64,000 bases of DNA from Aquimarina sediminis (GCF_002895435.1 NZ_POYJ01000006.1:186001-250000); one strand, 5' to 3'; positions 1 to 9,047 are shown, counted from the stretch's first letter. The notes: generated by a model not told the origin, from the letters alone. Made by a program: numbers and translations.

Positions 1-277
1 TCCACAATACAAAACATCAGAAAAGTTTTCTATTGGACTAAGAGGTGAATATTTCTCTGTATACAACAACGGATTAACAGATGTTATTGGTTTGGATTCT
101 GATGGTGATGGAAATGTTATTGCCACTACATTAACTGGTAACTACAATATTGGTCCCCTAACCTTAAAACCAGAATTAAGATTAGATGCTACCTCAGAAG
201 ATTTCTTTATTAACAATGATAGAGAAGCAACAAAGAGCCTCTCTTCTTTTGTTCTAGGGGCTGTATATAAGTTTTAA
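1..277 (+). CDS. outer-membrane beta-barrel porin, C-terminal end (partial)
   Basis: The reading frame is open from the first bases of the window and stops at 277, so only about 90 C-terminal residues are present. They alternate polar and hydrophobic residues as in beta strands (for example GNYNIGPLTLKPELRLDA) and end in a terminal strand finishing in phenylalanine (VLGAVYKF), the usual BAM recognition signal of outer-membrane barrels. The stretch resembles Flavobacteria proteins annotated as putative beta-barrel porin-2 / outer membrane beta-barrel protein, but the fragment is too short to name the substrate. A hairpin terminator follows directly. Confidence 0.7.
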   Translation, partial: PQYKTSEKFSIGLRGEYFSVYNNGLTDVIGLDSDGDGNVIATTLTGNYNIGPLTLKPELRLDATSEDFFINNDREATKSLSSFVLGAVYKF

Positions 278-290
278 CGGTATACCCAAA

Positions 291-320
291 AAGCGCTCTA
301 TTCCTTTAGGGCGCTTACTT
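291..320. terminator. bidirectional Rho-independent terminator
   Basis: AAGCGCTC and GGGCGCTT form an 8-bp stem with one G-T pair around an 11-base loop, followed by T-rich sequence. It lies between convergent genes ending at 277 (+) and 321 (-), so it probably serves both. Confidence 0.7.
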
Positions 321-941
321 TTATTTATTTTCAAGTTTTTTTTTAAACTTTTTAACTCCTACAGGAACTTCGATGTCCAAATTATTTTCTTCTGGTGGTA
401 TTGGGCAAGAATAACGATCATTGTATGCACAGTAAGGGTTATAAGCAGTATTAAAGTCAATTAATATCGATTCATTTTCAGGTATCTTTAAATCAATAAA
501 ACGTCCTCCAGCATAGCTAGTATCTCCGTTGGTCAAATCTGTAAAAGGAAGAAATAGGTAATCTTCATATTCTGGTTGAGTTTTTAATCCTTGATTCTGA
601 TAAATATTCAGAACGTAGGTTTGGTCATCAAACTTAAAATGTGCCTCTCCATACTTAACATACAACGGTTCTCTACCGGTTGTAGTTTTCATAATAAAAG
701 GAGTCTCATACTGTGTACGAACAAATTTTGCCAGAATACAAAAGGAAGTATCTATTTTAAAAAACTCAAGAGCTTTGAACTGCTCTAAATCTTTTACTGT
801 CAAAGGCGAAGTACCTTCAGAAGAAAAATCTCTATTTAACTCTTCCTGAAAAGACAATATTCTTTTTATTGCCGTAGAATCCTGAGCAACTACATTTCCA
901 ATAAAAAATATTAATAAGATTGACAATCTAAACACCGACAT
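321..941 (-). CDS. DUF1684 family secreted protein
   Basis: A 206-residue protein with a Sec signal peptide (about residues 1-19, ending VVAQ). It carries the DUF1684 hallmarks: a GDTSYAGGRFIDL segment, then FNTAYNPYCAYNDRYSCP, PPEENNLDIEVPVG and a closing basic tail. The family is common in Bacteroidota and Actinobacteria and its biochemical role is unknown to me. The conserved Asn/Tyr/Cys block near residue 165 is intact, so it should be functional. It is monocistronic and converges on the porin gene. Its start codon is preceded by an AT-rich 500-bp spacer shared with the divergent sensor kinase. Confidence 0.85.
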   Translation of the reverse strand: MSVFRLSILLIFFIGNVVAQDSTAIKRILSFQEELNRDFSSEGTSPLTVKDLEQFKALEFFKIDTSFCILAKFVRTQYETPFIMKTTTGREPLYVKYGEAHFKFDDQTYVLNIYQNQGLKTQPEYEDYLFLPFTDLTNGDTSYAGGRFIDLKIPENESILIDFNTAYNPYCAYNDRYSCPIPPEENNLDIEVPVGVKKFKKKLENK

Positions 942-1439
942 TTATTTTTTTGCAAAAATACAATTTACAATTAGAACTCATCTAAACACTTTTATTTTTA
1001 TAAAACCGTTAACTTTCACTAGCAACAGCCCTCTTTCTTAACTTCAAGTTCTTATTAGGAGCAAAACAAATACGTTTTCCAATTCAACAAAAAAACCGAC
1101 ATAATTGCAAACACCTCTTCTTTATTACGAAATCATTACTTCACACAAAGAATTCAAAAAACCATAAACATCTGGTTTAAAGATAATTAAATTTTTAAAC
1201 AAAAAGTTTAAATACGTTAAATAGAAAATTAAAGAATAATTAATTAACTTATAACAGCAGATGAGTTGGATATAGCACATCTCAACCTCATAAAGGAGTT
1301 ACAAATTAGTAATTCAACCTCCCTAAATTTCGGATTACTAAGCATATAAACACTACAAAACACCTTTTATTTTTTAATAACCTAAAAAGTAATTGATCAG
1401 AGAATGTAGAAATTCATTATTAAATCTCATTAAAATTAT
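942..1439. other. intergenic region between divergent genes
   Basis: About 500 bp of AT-rich sequence that should hold the promoters of both flanking divergent genes. I see no convincing open frame, structured RNA or strong palindrome. Confidence 0.5.
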
Positions 1440-3650
1440 ATGAGAAATGTAGTTATAAAATTATTAGTACTTCTCTCTATATATAGAGTGAGTTCGCAAG
1501 AACTTTTTTTAACAAATAATGTCATAGAAGACTCTATTCAAGTTTTATTGCAAAAAACGAGATATAACTTACAAATTAAAAATGATATTATACTATCTCA
1601 TAGAGATGCACAACAATTACTTATTTACAGCGAACATATAACAAACCAGGAGCTAAAAATCAATATATACCTCTTATATGCCGAATTACAAATAAAGATG
1701 TATAATTTTGATATGGGTATCCACTATTTTGATAAAGTCAAAAAAATATGCATCGCTACAGATGATTTCAAAAGACTGATTAGGGTAAATATTGCAACAA
1801 GCATTTCTCTTAGAAGCTTAAAGAAATATGATGAAATGGAGCAGATTTTAAACGAAAGTTTAAAGCTTATTTATAACAATCAAGAAAAAGGATCATATTT
1901 AGAATTAATGGTTTTACATGAAATAGCCATATTTTATAGTTATGATAAAAAAACTCCTCGAAAAGCAATCTCTTATGGGAAGCAGTTTTTTGAAGTACTT
2001 GACAAATTAACTCCATTAAATACATTAAACACTGGTTTTAACTACTATAAAGAAGAAGGGGCAAAAATAGTATCCTTAGAACTCGGTAAATCTTTTTTAG
2101 AAATTGGAGATTTAAAAAACTCATTTTTCTATCTGGAAGATGCCAGAAACTTTTATGAAAGAGAAAAAACTGACTATGAGAAAATGCAACGACTGTATCA
2201 ATATTACGAAAAGTATTATGTTGTTGTAGAAGATATGGATATGATCAGTTACTACCGAGAAAAAAGAATTGAATATCAACAATTATATATTGAGAATCTT
2301 ATCAATAGTTTTAAATATATTCCGAAGTTAAACAACCAACTCTTTTTAATGGAAAAAGAGAATCTTTTAAACAATGCAGAAATTGAAAAAAACACCCAGT
2401 TATCCAAAAAACAAAAAACGATCTCCTGGCTGCTTGGAATTATAGGTAGTTTATTTTTTCTCTTAGCAATATATTATAAAAGAAGAAAAAGATACATAAA
2501 ACAAACCAATAAAATCTTATCGCTAAAAAACGAAGAATTAAAAGAGGCATCTAAGATAAAATCCCGTTTTTTTTCAATAATGGCTCACGAGCTCAAAACA
2601 CCTATTTATGGAGTAAAAAGCTTAACGAGTATTTTTGTTGAAAAAGGAAATCTAAAACCAGAACAAATAGAAGCATTAAAATTTTCTGGAGATTGCCTTC
2701 AATCCTTGGTCGATAATGTAATTGCTCTTACCAATATTGATAACGAAAAAATTCAGTTAGACAATCATCTTTTTGCCTTTGATAATTTTATAAATCAAGT
2801 ATTAAATCCTGCAAAGAGTCATGCTTCTCAAAATAATGTAAACTTACATCTTGATTATAAAAATGATAACGCAGAACTCTTACTAATTGGTGATCAATTT
2901 AAATTGTTTCAAATACTAACCAATCTATTAAATAATGCTATCAAGTTTTCGGAGAATGGAGATGTATATTTAAAAATTAAAAAAGAAGAAGAAACCATTT
3001 CTCAGGTTAAGCTTGCTTTCACAGTTATCGATAATGGTATTGGAATCCCTCCCGACAAAGTACACTCTATAAATGAACTATTTACAAAAAACAAATATTC
3101 AAATCCTTTTAATAAAGGAACAGAAATAGGACTCTATATTGTTAAAAAACTAATTGATTGTTTTGACTCTAAGGTATATTTTAAAAGTACTGTTGGTAAA
3201 GGTACAGAGTTTGGTTTTCGTATTACATTTAGAAAAGCTGAAAAAAATGTAATAAAAGATGAATTACTGATTAGACCTCCAGACCATAAAAAGAAGATAT
3301 TAGTTGTTGATGACAATAAGATAAACCTAATGGTTTCTTCCAAACTTCTAGGCAACCTTGATATGGAAAGTATTATTTGTATAAATGCTAATGACGCTCA
3401 CAATGTTATAAATAAAGCATCTCCTGACCTTATTTTAATGGATATTAACATGCCAAAAAAAGATGGTTTTATCCTCACTAAAGAGATTAGAGAATATAGT
3501 GACATACCCATAATAGCCCATACAGCAGTTGCCGACAAAGACGAAATAAAAAGACAAGCATTATCCTGCGGGATGAATGATGTTTTATTAAAACCTTACT
3601 CTAGAGAAGAGCTGCTAAGAATAATTAACAAATGGACTTCTGCATCCTAA
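1440..3650 (+). CDS. hybrid two-component sensor kinase with helical/TPR-like sensor and receiver domain
   Basis: 736 residues. A signal peptide (ending VSSQ) is followed by a roughly 300-residue helical, TPR-like periplasmic sensor region, then one membrane segment (about 328-347, TISWLLGIIGSLFFLLAIYY). The kinase core has an H-box MAHELKTP with His383, an N-box NLLNNAIKFS, G1 DNGIGIPP and G2 GTEIGLYIVKKL. The C-terminal receiver begins KILVVDDNKIN, has phospho-acceptor Asp668 in LMDINMP, and a late KP motif. All catalytic residues are present. It should autophosphorylate His383 and pass phosphate to its own receiver; no separate response regulator is adjacent, so an output partner must be elsewhere. 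Such TPR-plus-kinase hybrids are frequent in Flavobacteriia. The input signal cannot be told from sequence. Confidence 0.9.
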   Translation: MRNVVIKLLVLLSIYRVSSQELFLTNNVIEDSIQVLLQKTRYNLQIKNDIILSHRDAQQLLIYSEHITNQELKINIYLLYAELQIKMYNFDMGIHYFDKVKKICIATDDFKRLIRVNIATSISLRSLKKYDEMEQILNESLKLIYNNQEKGSYLELMVLHEIAIFYSYDKKTPRKAISYGKQFFEVLDKLTPLNTLNTGFNYYKEEGAKIVSLELGKSFLEIGDLKNSFFYLEDARNFYEREKTDYEKMQRLYQYYEKYYVVVEDMDMISYYREKRIEYQQLYIENLINSFKYIPKLNNQLFLMEKENLLNNAEIEKNTQLSKKQKTISWLLGIIGSLFFLLAIYYKRRKRYIKQTNKILSLKNEELKEASKIKSRFFSIMAHELKTPIYGVKSLTSIFVEKGNLKPEQIEALKFSGDCLQSLVDNVIALTNIDNEKIQLDNHLFAFDNFINQVLNPAKSHASQNNVNLHLDYKNDNAELLLIGDQFKLFQILTNLLNNAIKFSENGDVYLKIKKEEETISQVKLAFTVIDNGIGIPPDKVHSINELFTKNKYSNPFNKGTEIGLYIVKKLIDCFDSKVYFKSTVGKGTEFGFRITFRKAEKNVIKDELLIRPPDHKKKILVVDDNKINLMVSSKLLGNLDMESIICINANDAHNVINKASPDLILMDINMPKKDGFILTKEIREYSDIPIIAHTAVADKDEIKRQALSCGMNDVLLKPYSREELLRIINKWTSAS

Positions 3651-3758
3651 AATATACCATAGGTTTACAATTAATTTTCATAAAATTATATTTAGATCTT
3701 TGACAATAACCTACTTTTACCGTATTATTTTGGAGGTAAAACACAAATTGAGGACACA

Positions 3759-4973
3759 TTGCTAAAAATTTTTATTAATTATTTTAAGTCTTTTTCAGGA
3801 TTATCCAAGGAGATCTGGTGGTTAGCCTTGATCACACTTATCAATAGAGCGGGTGCAATGGTTATCCCCTTTTTATCCCTGTATCTAACAGATAACTTAG
3901 ATTTTTCTTTACAGCAAGTCGGTTGGGTAATGACTAGTTATGGGTTGGGTTCTTTTCTAGGAGCATGGCTAGGTGGTAAATTAAGTGATCAAATTGGGTA
4001 TTATAAAGTTATCTTAGGCTCTCTTATATTAACAGGACTATCATTTATAGTTATTCAATACTTCACAAGTTTTTGGAGTATTTGCATTGGTTTTTTTGTT
4101 TTAATTGCTATTGCAGACACTGCTCGACCTGCTTTTTTTGTTGCCCTTAGTGCCTATAGTAAACCTGAAAATAAAACTCGATCACTAACTTTTATTCGAT
4201 TAGCCATTAACTTAGGATTCTCTGCAGGACCCGCACTTGGTGGATTAATCATAGCATCTATTGGTTATTTTGGATTATTTTGGGTAGATGGAATCACTTG
4301 TATTATTGCCGGATTGGTAATGACCCAAACACTTCATCCCAAAAAAGCAAAAGTACTCGATAAAGAAGTTATTATTAAAAACCCTGTAAAAGCATATAAT
4401 GACAGGACATATATCCTTTTTTTAGTCGCCTTAGCATTGTTTGGTTTTATATTTGTTCAATATTTTTCGACCGTTCCATTATATTACAAAGAAGTGCATC
4501 AACTATCAGAGGAAAAAATAGGATTGTTACTCGCTTTAAATGGAGGGTTAATATTTCTCTTTGAAATGCCTCTTATTGCTTATCTAGAAAAAACAAGTTT
4601 TTCTAAAATCGGCAATGTTATTGGAGGATTTGTTCTCACCGGAATCAGTTTTATTTTATTATTGGCAACCCCTTGGGCAGGAATTCTGGTAATCGGTATG
4701 GTTATAGCAACTTTGGGAGAAATGATATCCTTTCCTTTCGGAAATGCCTTTGCTCTAGACAGGTCAAAAAGAGGTCGACAAGGTGCATATATGGGATTGT
4801 ATAGTATGTCTTTCTCTGCCGCACATATTTTTGGGCATAATTCTGGGATGCAGTTTATAAATAAATTTGGTTATGATAATGCCTGGATTTTCATGGCGTT
4901 GATATCCTCTCTAGGAATATGTATATTATACATTGTAAAACGGAAACTAAACCGAGAAAAAACCACAAGCTAA
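3759..4973 (+). CDS. MFS transporter (DHA1-like)
   Basis: A 404-residue polytopic protein with about twelve hydrophobic segments. It carries the major facilitator loop 2-3 motif GGKLSDQIGYYKV and an RxxRG-type motif later (SKRGRQGAYMG). The sequence fits the drug-efflux DHA1 subgroup, but the substrate is not predictable. The start appears to be TTG at 3759, with AGGA a few bases upstream; a GGAGG at 3732 is too far away to decide the start. It is followed with no gap by a DJ-1-like lipoprotein gene, suggesting co-transcription. Confidence 0.85.
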   Translation: MLKIFINYFKSFSGLSKEIWWLALITLINRAGAMVIPFLSLYLTDNLDFSLQQVGWVMTSYGLGSFLGAWLGGKLSDQIGYYKVILGSLILTGLSFIVIQYFTSFWSICIGFFVLIAIADTARPAFFVALSAYSKPENKTRSLTFIRLAINLGFSAGPALGGLIIASIGYFGLFWVDGITCIIAGLVMTQTLHPKKAKVLDKEVIIKNPVKAYNDRTYILFLVALALFGFIFVQYFSTVPLYYKEVHQLSEEKIGLLLALNGGLIFLFEMPLIAYLEKTSFSKIGNVIGGFVLTGISFILLLATPWAGILVIGMVIATLGEMISFPFGNAFALDRSKRGRQGAYMGLYSMSFSAAHIFGHNSGMQFINKFGYDNAWIFMALISSLGICILYIVKRKLNREKTTS

Positions 4974-4997
4974 GTGTCATTTTTTAAATTAAGATTT

Positions 4998-5759
4998 ATG
5001 AAAGGTATTTTTTTATTTTTTTGTTCTATAGTACTAGTTAGCTGCACTCAAGTACAGCAAGAAAAACAGCTTGACACTATAGAGGTAAGCACTATAAAAC
5101 AGAAAAAAGACTTCCCAAAATTAGAACCTAACAGATATAATGTTGCATTTTTGATAATGGATGGTACATATAATACAGAGTTTACGGCCCCGTATGATAT
5201 ATTTCAACACACACAGTATCGTGATAGCATAAAACAAATGAATGTTTTTAGCGTTGCTAACACCGATCTTCCGATAACGACTTTTGAAGGAGTTAAAATT
5301 ACTCCAGACTACAACTATGTAAAAGATTCGATCCCAAAGATAGATATCCTGGTAGTACCTAGTGCAGAACATCATTTGGATACTGACCTTGATGATCAAG
5401 CTATGATTAATTTTGTACAACAAGTAGATAAAACAGCTACATTCATGACTTCTCACTGCGATGGGGCATTTGTCCTTGCCAAAGCAGGAGTGCTCAATGG
5501 TATTGTATCTACAACTTTTCCCAGTGATATCGACAAAATGCGTGCAATGTTTCCTGATTTAGATATTAGAAAAGAAGTATTATTTATACATGATAAAAAG
5601 TACATAACCTCTGCTGGGGGAGCTAAAAGTTTTGAAGCGGCTTTATACCTATGTGAATATTTATATGGTAAGGAAATTGCAAAATCACTTGCCGGAGGAT
5701 TAGTAATTGACTGGGAGCTACAAAACGTACCACATTTGATTATAGAAAACAAACAGTGA
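4998..5759 (+). CDS. DJ-1/PfpI (class I glutamine amidotransferase-like) lipoprotein
   Basis: I choose the ATG at 4998 rather than the GTG at 4974. It gives a clean lipoprotein signal (MKGIFLFFCSIVLVSC, lipobox LVSC), whereas the earlier start adds eight residues that spoil it. The mature part (about 235 residues) has a DJ-1/PfpI fold pattern: YNVAFLIMDGTYNTEFTAPYDIF, ILVVPSAEHH, and the nucleophile elbow MTSHCDGAFVLAKAGVLNG containing the catalytic cysteine. The same domain forms the amidase-like sensor half of some AraC regulators, but here there is no DNA-binding domain and the protein should be membrane-anchored in the periplasm. It overlaps the MFS stop region and a terminator follows. 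Confidence 0.8.
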   Translation: MKGIFLFFCSIVLVSCTQVQQEKQLDTIEVSTIKQKKDFPKLEPNRYNVAFLIMDGTYNTEFTAPYDIFQHTQYRDSIKQMNVFSVANTDLPITTFEGVKITPDYNYVKDSIPKIDILVVPSAEHHLDTDLDDQAMINFVQQVDKTATFMTSHCDGAFVLAKAGVLNGIVSTTFPSDIDKMRAMFPDLDIRKEVLFIHDKKYITSAGGAKSFEAALYLCEYLYGKEIAKSLAGGLVIDWELQNVPHLIIENKQ

Positions 5760-5793
5760 AGGCATTCCTTGTTAAGAACGCCTTCAGTTTTTA
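5758..5793 (+). terminator. Rho-independent terminator
   Basis: GAAGGC and GCCTTC pair across a 16-base loop, then a T-rich tract. It directly follows the DJ-1-like gene. A closely similar hairpin recurs 630 bp downstream as part of a tandem duplication. Confidence 0.7.
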
Positions 5794-5803
5794 GGGCAAA
5801 TTA

Positions 5804-5855
5804 CGTACTCTCTTTAGTTTCAAGATTTGGGGTCTATAGACTAATGTCCTCACAC
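5804..5855. repeat. dispersed ~50-bp element, copy 1
   Basis: CGTACTCTCTTTAGTTT, then a spacer holding the palindrome GTCTATAGAC, then GACTAATGTCCTCACAC. Copies lie at 6434-6485 (full) and 9087-9125 (spacer deleted). Each sits just beyond a terminator hairpin. Confidence 0.7.
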
Positions 5856-6052
5856 CTAATTCGACCCTGATGTATTCCAAACTAATATTTTAAATCCATA
5901 TCGTCATACAAGTTAAAATGTTAGTTTATGGACATACATCAAAGTATTTTTAAGATGTAGTAAATGTAAGGTAAAAAAATTGTATTACCAAAAATAATTA
6001 CGATAAAAAACATAAATATTCGATGAAATACACAAAATTTTGTGATTTCAAA

Positions 6053-6260
6053 TTAATTTGAAACTAAATACTATAGATTTGGAGTTGTTTTTTTTGATTA
6101 GTTTGTTATAGCCTTTAGAAAGTGTAGAACTAAAGTCATACCTATTGATATCAAAGAAATAATCTTAGCAAAAAGTTTTCCAAAATTAGGGTCTATAATC
6201 CATACTATTAATTTCAATAACAGATTGCATATACAGTATTATTTAAAATTAGAAGAAAAT
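6053..6260 (-). pseudogene. 3' remnant of a duplicate of the gene at 6683-8104
   Basis: On the minus strand this stretch matches the last codons of the neighbouring 473-residue gene: TTTCTAAAGGCTATAAC against TCTCTAAAGACTATAAT, and a shared TTTAGTTTCA just before the stop. Further in, the translated fragment FAKIISL aligns with SYLKIISL and is joined directly to the terminal segment, implying loss of about 30 codons. In-frame stops and shifts are present. It is the decayed left copy of a tandem gene duplication whose downstream region and terminator are still recognisable. Confidence 0.7.
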
Positions 6261-6379
6261 AAAACTTACCACTTTTCATTTACTTGTATAGGAAAAATTA
6301 AAAATAGCTAAAGTTATAATTAGTGATTGTTGATAGCCTAGGAAAAAGAGAATAGTCTAAAAACTGTATTACATCCAAC

Positions 6380-6416
6380 AAAAAAAGGCATTCTATGCTA
6401 AGAACGCCTTTTTTTG
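6380..6416. terminator. Rho-independent terminator of the 6683-8104 gene
   Basis: AAAAAAAGGC...GCCTTTTTTTG forms a stem with A/T tails on both strands, so it can act in either direction. The leftward gene at 6683 reads towards it. The same hairpin occurs at 5758. Confidence 0.65.
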
Positions 6417-6765
6417 TTTTTTAGGGCAAATTACGTACTCTCTTTAGTTTCAAGATTTGGGGTCTATAGACTAATGTCCTCACACCTAATTCGGTCCTGA
6501 TGTATTCCAAATTAATATTTTAAATCTATATCGTCATACAAGTTAAAATGTTAATTTAAGGATATACATCAATGTATTTTTAAGATGTAGTAAATGTAAT
6601 GTAAAAAAATTGTAATACCAAAAAAAATAACGATTAAAAACATATAAAATCGATGAAATACACAAAATTTTATGATTTCAGTTTAATCTGAAACTAAATA
6701 TTTAGATTTTCCGAGGTATTGTTTAACCAATTTATTATAGTCTTTAGAGAGTTTTAGTGCCAAGG
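6388..6765. repeat. tandem duplication, right copy
   Basis: Partner of 5758-6135, at an offset of 630 bp. It covers the terminator, the intergenic spacer and the last about 80 bases of the intact minus-strand gene. Divergence between copies is moderate, so the event is not recent. Confidence 0.85.
6434..6485. repeat. dispersed ~50-bp element, copy 2
   Basis: Identical in its core to copy 1 (5804-5855), including the GTCTATAGAC palindrome. It arose with the tandem duplication. Confidence 0.7.
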
Positions 6766-8104
6766 TACCTTCAATTGTATAGAGAGCATCCAAGTCTTTA
6801 AATTCGTTTTTTAGTAGTTCTTTCAGATAAAACAAAGCTGTTTCAGAATCCTGATCTTGTGCACACAATGAAATAATCTTTAGGTAGGAATCAAAATCTT
6901 TGGCATCTACCACTGTACAAAGTATATTTAGGTATAATTGTTCTTCAAAACCTCCTTTTTCATCTAATGTACTCTTCTTATACTCGCTAGCAAGATATTT
7001 TAAATATCCTTTTACCCTATGCCCCATCTTACGGGCAAATTTCTCTTTTCCAGAAATTAATGTATCCAGTAGCGATACCTGATATTTCCACCAGCCCAAA
7101 TTTTCATAATCCAAGACTTCTACATCTTCATCCATAGAAAAAGAATACATTTCACGAAGGAAAATTTCTTTATTTTGATATTTTGTTTGAAGTCGCTTCT
7201 CTAGCCTGTAATTCTTTTCTTTTTTAATTTCCTTCTGTTTTTCCTTCAGGTAACTAGTACTAAAAAACATACCATACTTAATACGTATACGTTTTATTTC
7301 TTTATAAGCATCCAAAAGCTTGTTTCTAGCTATATACTCTTCTACTTGTTCCATTTCATGCTCAAACAAATTCTGAATCCAGAGAGAATCTTTTAAGACT
7401 TTCCCTTTATGCATTGCTTGTAAAGTAAAGGTAGAAAGTACTTTTTTGGCAAGTTCTTTTTTTACCTCCTCTGAGTCTTCTTCATATACAAGCACGTCTG
7501 CGGGTATAGCTTTGCTTTTTAAGTAACGTTTATTATCCAAAAAATCTCTATATCTATAATTGTCAGTATTTACAATACCTTGGTATGAGAAATTCTTTTT
7601 AATCTTTATTGCAGAATTATAATAATATGTATCCTCTATTGCCAATACTCCTGCTATGGTATCAGAATGCAATGCAGGTAATATACTCATCAATTTTGCA
7701 TTACTTTCTACTCCTACCAGATAAACCCTTTCTTTCTGTATCGGGAAAAGAGATAAAATATGCTCCAGAAACTTACTTATATACGCTACTTTTTCTTTGA
7801 TTTCTTGGTGTTCACTAAAGGTACTAACAGCTAGAATGTATTCGTTTTGTTCTGCAGCTTCTTTGGTTAGTTTCATAATACTATTACTTTCTTCTGAAGA
7901 ACGAAATCCTAATAGTATTGGATAGGTTTTATTAGTGCTAAAAGTCTTAGGTAAATAAATACTATAATAATTACCTGTAGAAGGTTCTATCAACGAGTCG
8001 ACAATCTTTCCTTTCTTAATTGCCAATGTATTTTGAGTATACCCAAAGTGAGTCAGGCATACGATAATTATAAAAAAGTGCTTTTTTAGAGGATACAACA
8101 ACAC
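6683..8104 (-). CDS. secreted degenerate alpha/beta-hydrolase plus helical repeat protein
   Basis: 473 residues with a probable signal peptide (about 1-24, ending GYTQ). The N-terminal half starts KGKIVDSLIEPSTGNYYSIYLPKTF, the same opening as the alpha/beta hydrolase at 10815-11501, and follows the esterase fold. At the nucleophile elbow it reads LVGVESNAK in place of a Gly-x-Ser-x-Gly motif, so it is probably not a serine hydrolase. The C-terminal 230 residues are charged and helical, TPR-like. The gene is a paralog of the frameshifted pair at 10288-11501 and shows what that pair looked like before breakage. It lies 75 bp downstream of the SigZ-type sigma gene on the same strand, possibly in one transcript. 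I do not know a function. Confidence 0.65.
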   Translation of the reverse strand: MLLYPLKKHFFIIIVCLTHFGYTQNTLAIKKGKIVDSLIEPSTGNYYSIYLPKTFSTNKTYPILLGFRSSEESNSIMKLTKEAAEQNEYILAVSTFSEHQEIKEKVAYISKFLEHILSLFPIQKERVYLVGVESNAKLMSILPALHSDTIAGVLAIEDTYYYNSAIKIKKNFSYQGIVNTDNYRYRDFLDNKRYLKSKAIPADVLVYEEDSEEVKKELAKKVLSTFTLQAMHKGKVLKDSLWIQNLFEHEMEQVEEYIARNKLLDAYKEIKRIRIKYGMFFSTSYLKEKQKEIKKEKNYRLEKRLQTKYQNKEIFLREMYSFSMDEDVEVLDYENLGWWKYQVSLLDTLISGKEKFARKMGHRVKGYLKYLASEYKKSTLDEKGGFEEQLYLNILCTVVDAKDFDSYLKIISLCAQDQDSETALFYLKELLKNEFKDLDALYTIEGTLALKLSKDYNKLVKQYLGKSKYLVSD

Positions 8105-8179
8105 GGTTTAATGATTTTATAACTAAATAACACAAAAAAAATACGACTTAATAGATTTTGGCAGTATTTTAATATCTTT

Positions 8180-8728
8180 TTAGCGACAAATTTTACACCC
8201 TTCCTTGTCCTTTGCTTCTCCCACTAACTGTCCTTTATCATTAAGCTTGTAATCGCAACAATTCATATAACCTTTTATCAGCATTTTCCTAGCACGTTGT
8301 ATTTGAGATTTTATAGTGGGCAAAGGCACCCCTAATTGTTTAGCGATTTGATCTTGCTTAAGACCTTTGATATCCGATAAAAGTAATGGAATTCTATATT
8401 TTTGAGGTAAGGCATTGATCAGCCCAGGCAGGCAATCTTTTTCTGTATGCACATGGTTAGAATCTGATTCCTCACTTACTTTTTCATCTACATCTTCAAA
8501 ATCTACGGTATATCTATTTTCTTTGTAAAAATCGTATACTGTATTTCTTGCAATCGTGAATAACCATGGTTTGATTTTAGAATCATTTTTAAGCCTTCCT
8601 ATATTGTTATGAGCTTTTACAAAGGTCTCTTGTATCAAATCATCAGTAATTTGATTATCCCTGACTTTGCTCTTTATAAAACGCCTAATCTCATCTTGAT
8701 ATGTTTCCCAGATTTGCAAAGTTTTCAT
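8180..8728 (-). CDS. sigZ: SigZ-like ECF sigma factor with cysteine-rich tail
   Basis: 182 residues. Region 2 spans TYQDEIRRFIKSKVRDNQITDDLIQETFVKAHNNI with the core-binding/-10 segment PWLFTIARNTVYDFYKE. Region 4 spans ALPQKYRIPLLLSDIKGLKQDQIAKQLGVPLPTIKSQIQRARKML. This arrangement matches the SigZ family of extracytoplasmic-function sigma factors. The last about 28 residues carry four cysteines (MNCCDYK... GCKICR), a plausible metal- or redox-sensing tail, and there is no anti-sigma gene nearby. Upstream on the same strand is a 33-residue, ten-cysteine peptide, so a link to metal homeostasis is a reasonable inference. Domain assignment is firm; the signal is not established. Confidence 0.85.
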   Translation of the reverse strand: MKTLQIWETYQDEIRRFIKSKVRDNQITDDLIQETFVKAHNNIGRLKNDSKIKPWLFTIARNTVYDFYKENRYTVDFEDVDEKVSEESDSNHVHTEKDCLPGLINALPQKYRIPLLLSDIKGLKQDQIAKQLGVPLPTIKSQIQRARKMLIKGYMNCCDYKLNDKGQLVGEAKDKEGCKICR

Positions 8729-8828
8729 AGGGCAATAAAGCAGAGTTTTTTTTCTAATTTAATCGTAAAACAAGAACAAAAACAGAATAGTGCTTTATCT
8801 CTTATTTTACGATCAACTAGTAGTATAA

Positions 8829-8930
8829 TTAACAATTACATCCAGAACATTCGCAGTTCATTGAAACACAATTAGAACACTGCCCTTCAATACAGCTAGA
8901 ACATGCACAGGTACATTCTTTATTTTTCAT
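8829..8930 (-). CDS. 33-residue cysteine-rich, metallothionein-like peptide
   Basis: The frame opens with ATG at 8930 and closes with TAA at 8829. The product begins MKNKECTCACSSC and ends NCECSGCNC: ten cysteines in 33 residues, mostly as CxC and CxxC pairs. No signal peptide and no aromatic residues are present, a composition typical of metallothioneins and other small thiolate metal binders. It lies 100 bp upstream of the sigma gene on the same strand. The high density of paired cysteines makes chance unlikely, but the frame is short and I cannot confirm translation. I do not recognise a named family. Confidence 0.6.
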   Translation of the reverse strand: MKNKECTCACSSCIEGQCSNCVSMNCECSGCNC

Positions 8931-9047
8931 GATTTACATTTTTTAAAAGATTATATATAAGTAAGACTAAAAATCTTATAAAAAGATGCATTATATTATT
9001 ACAAATGTATAAAATAGATCTACGATCACTAAATATTGGGGTACAAA

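Larger units (their letters stand above)
5758..6135. repeat. tandem duplication, left copy (decayed)
   Basis: About 380 bp that match 6388-6765 at a constant offset of 630 bp. Shared blocks include the GGCATTC hairpin, CGTACTCTCTTTAGTTT, GGGGTCTATAGACTAATG and GATGTAGTAAATGTAA. The right copy runs into the intact 3' end of the minus-strand gene at 6683, and this copy runs into a decayed version of the same 3' end. Confidence 0.85.

Noticed and set aside
3744..3760. TTGAGGACACATTG near the MFS start as another copy of the short element
   Set aside because: Only about eight bases match the reverse complement; likely chance.
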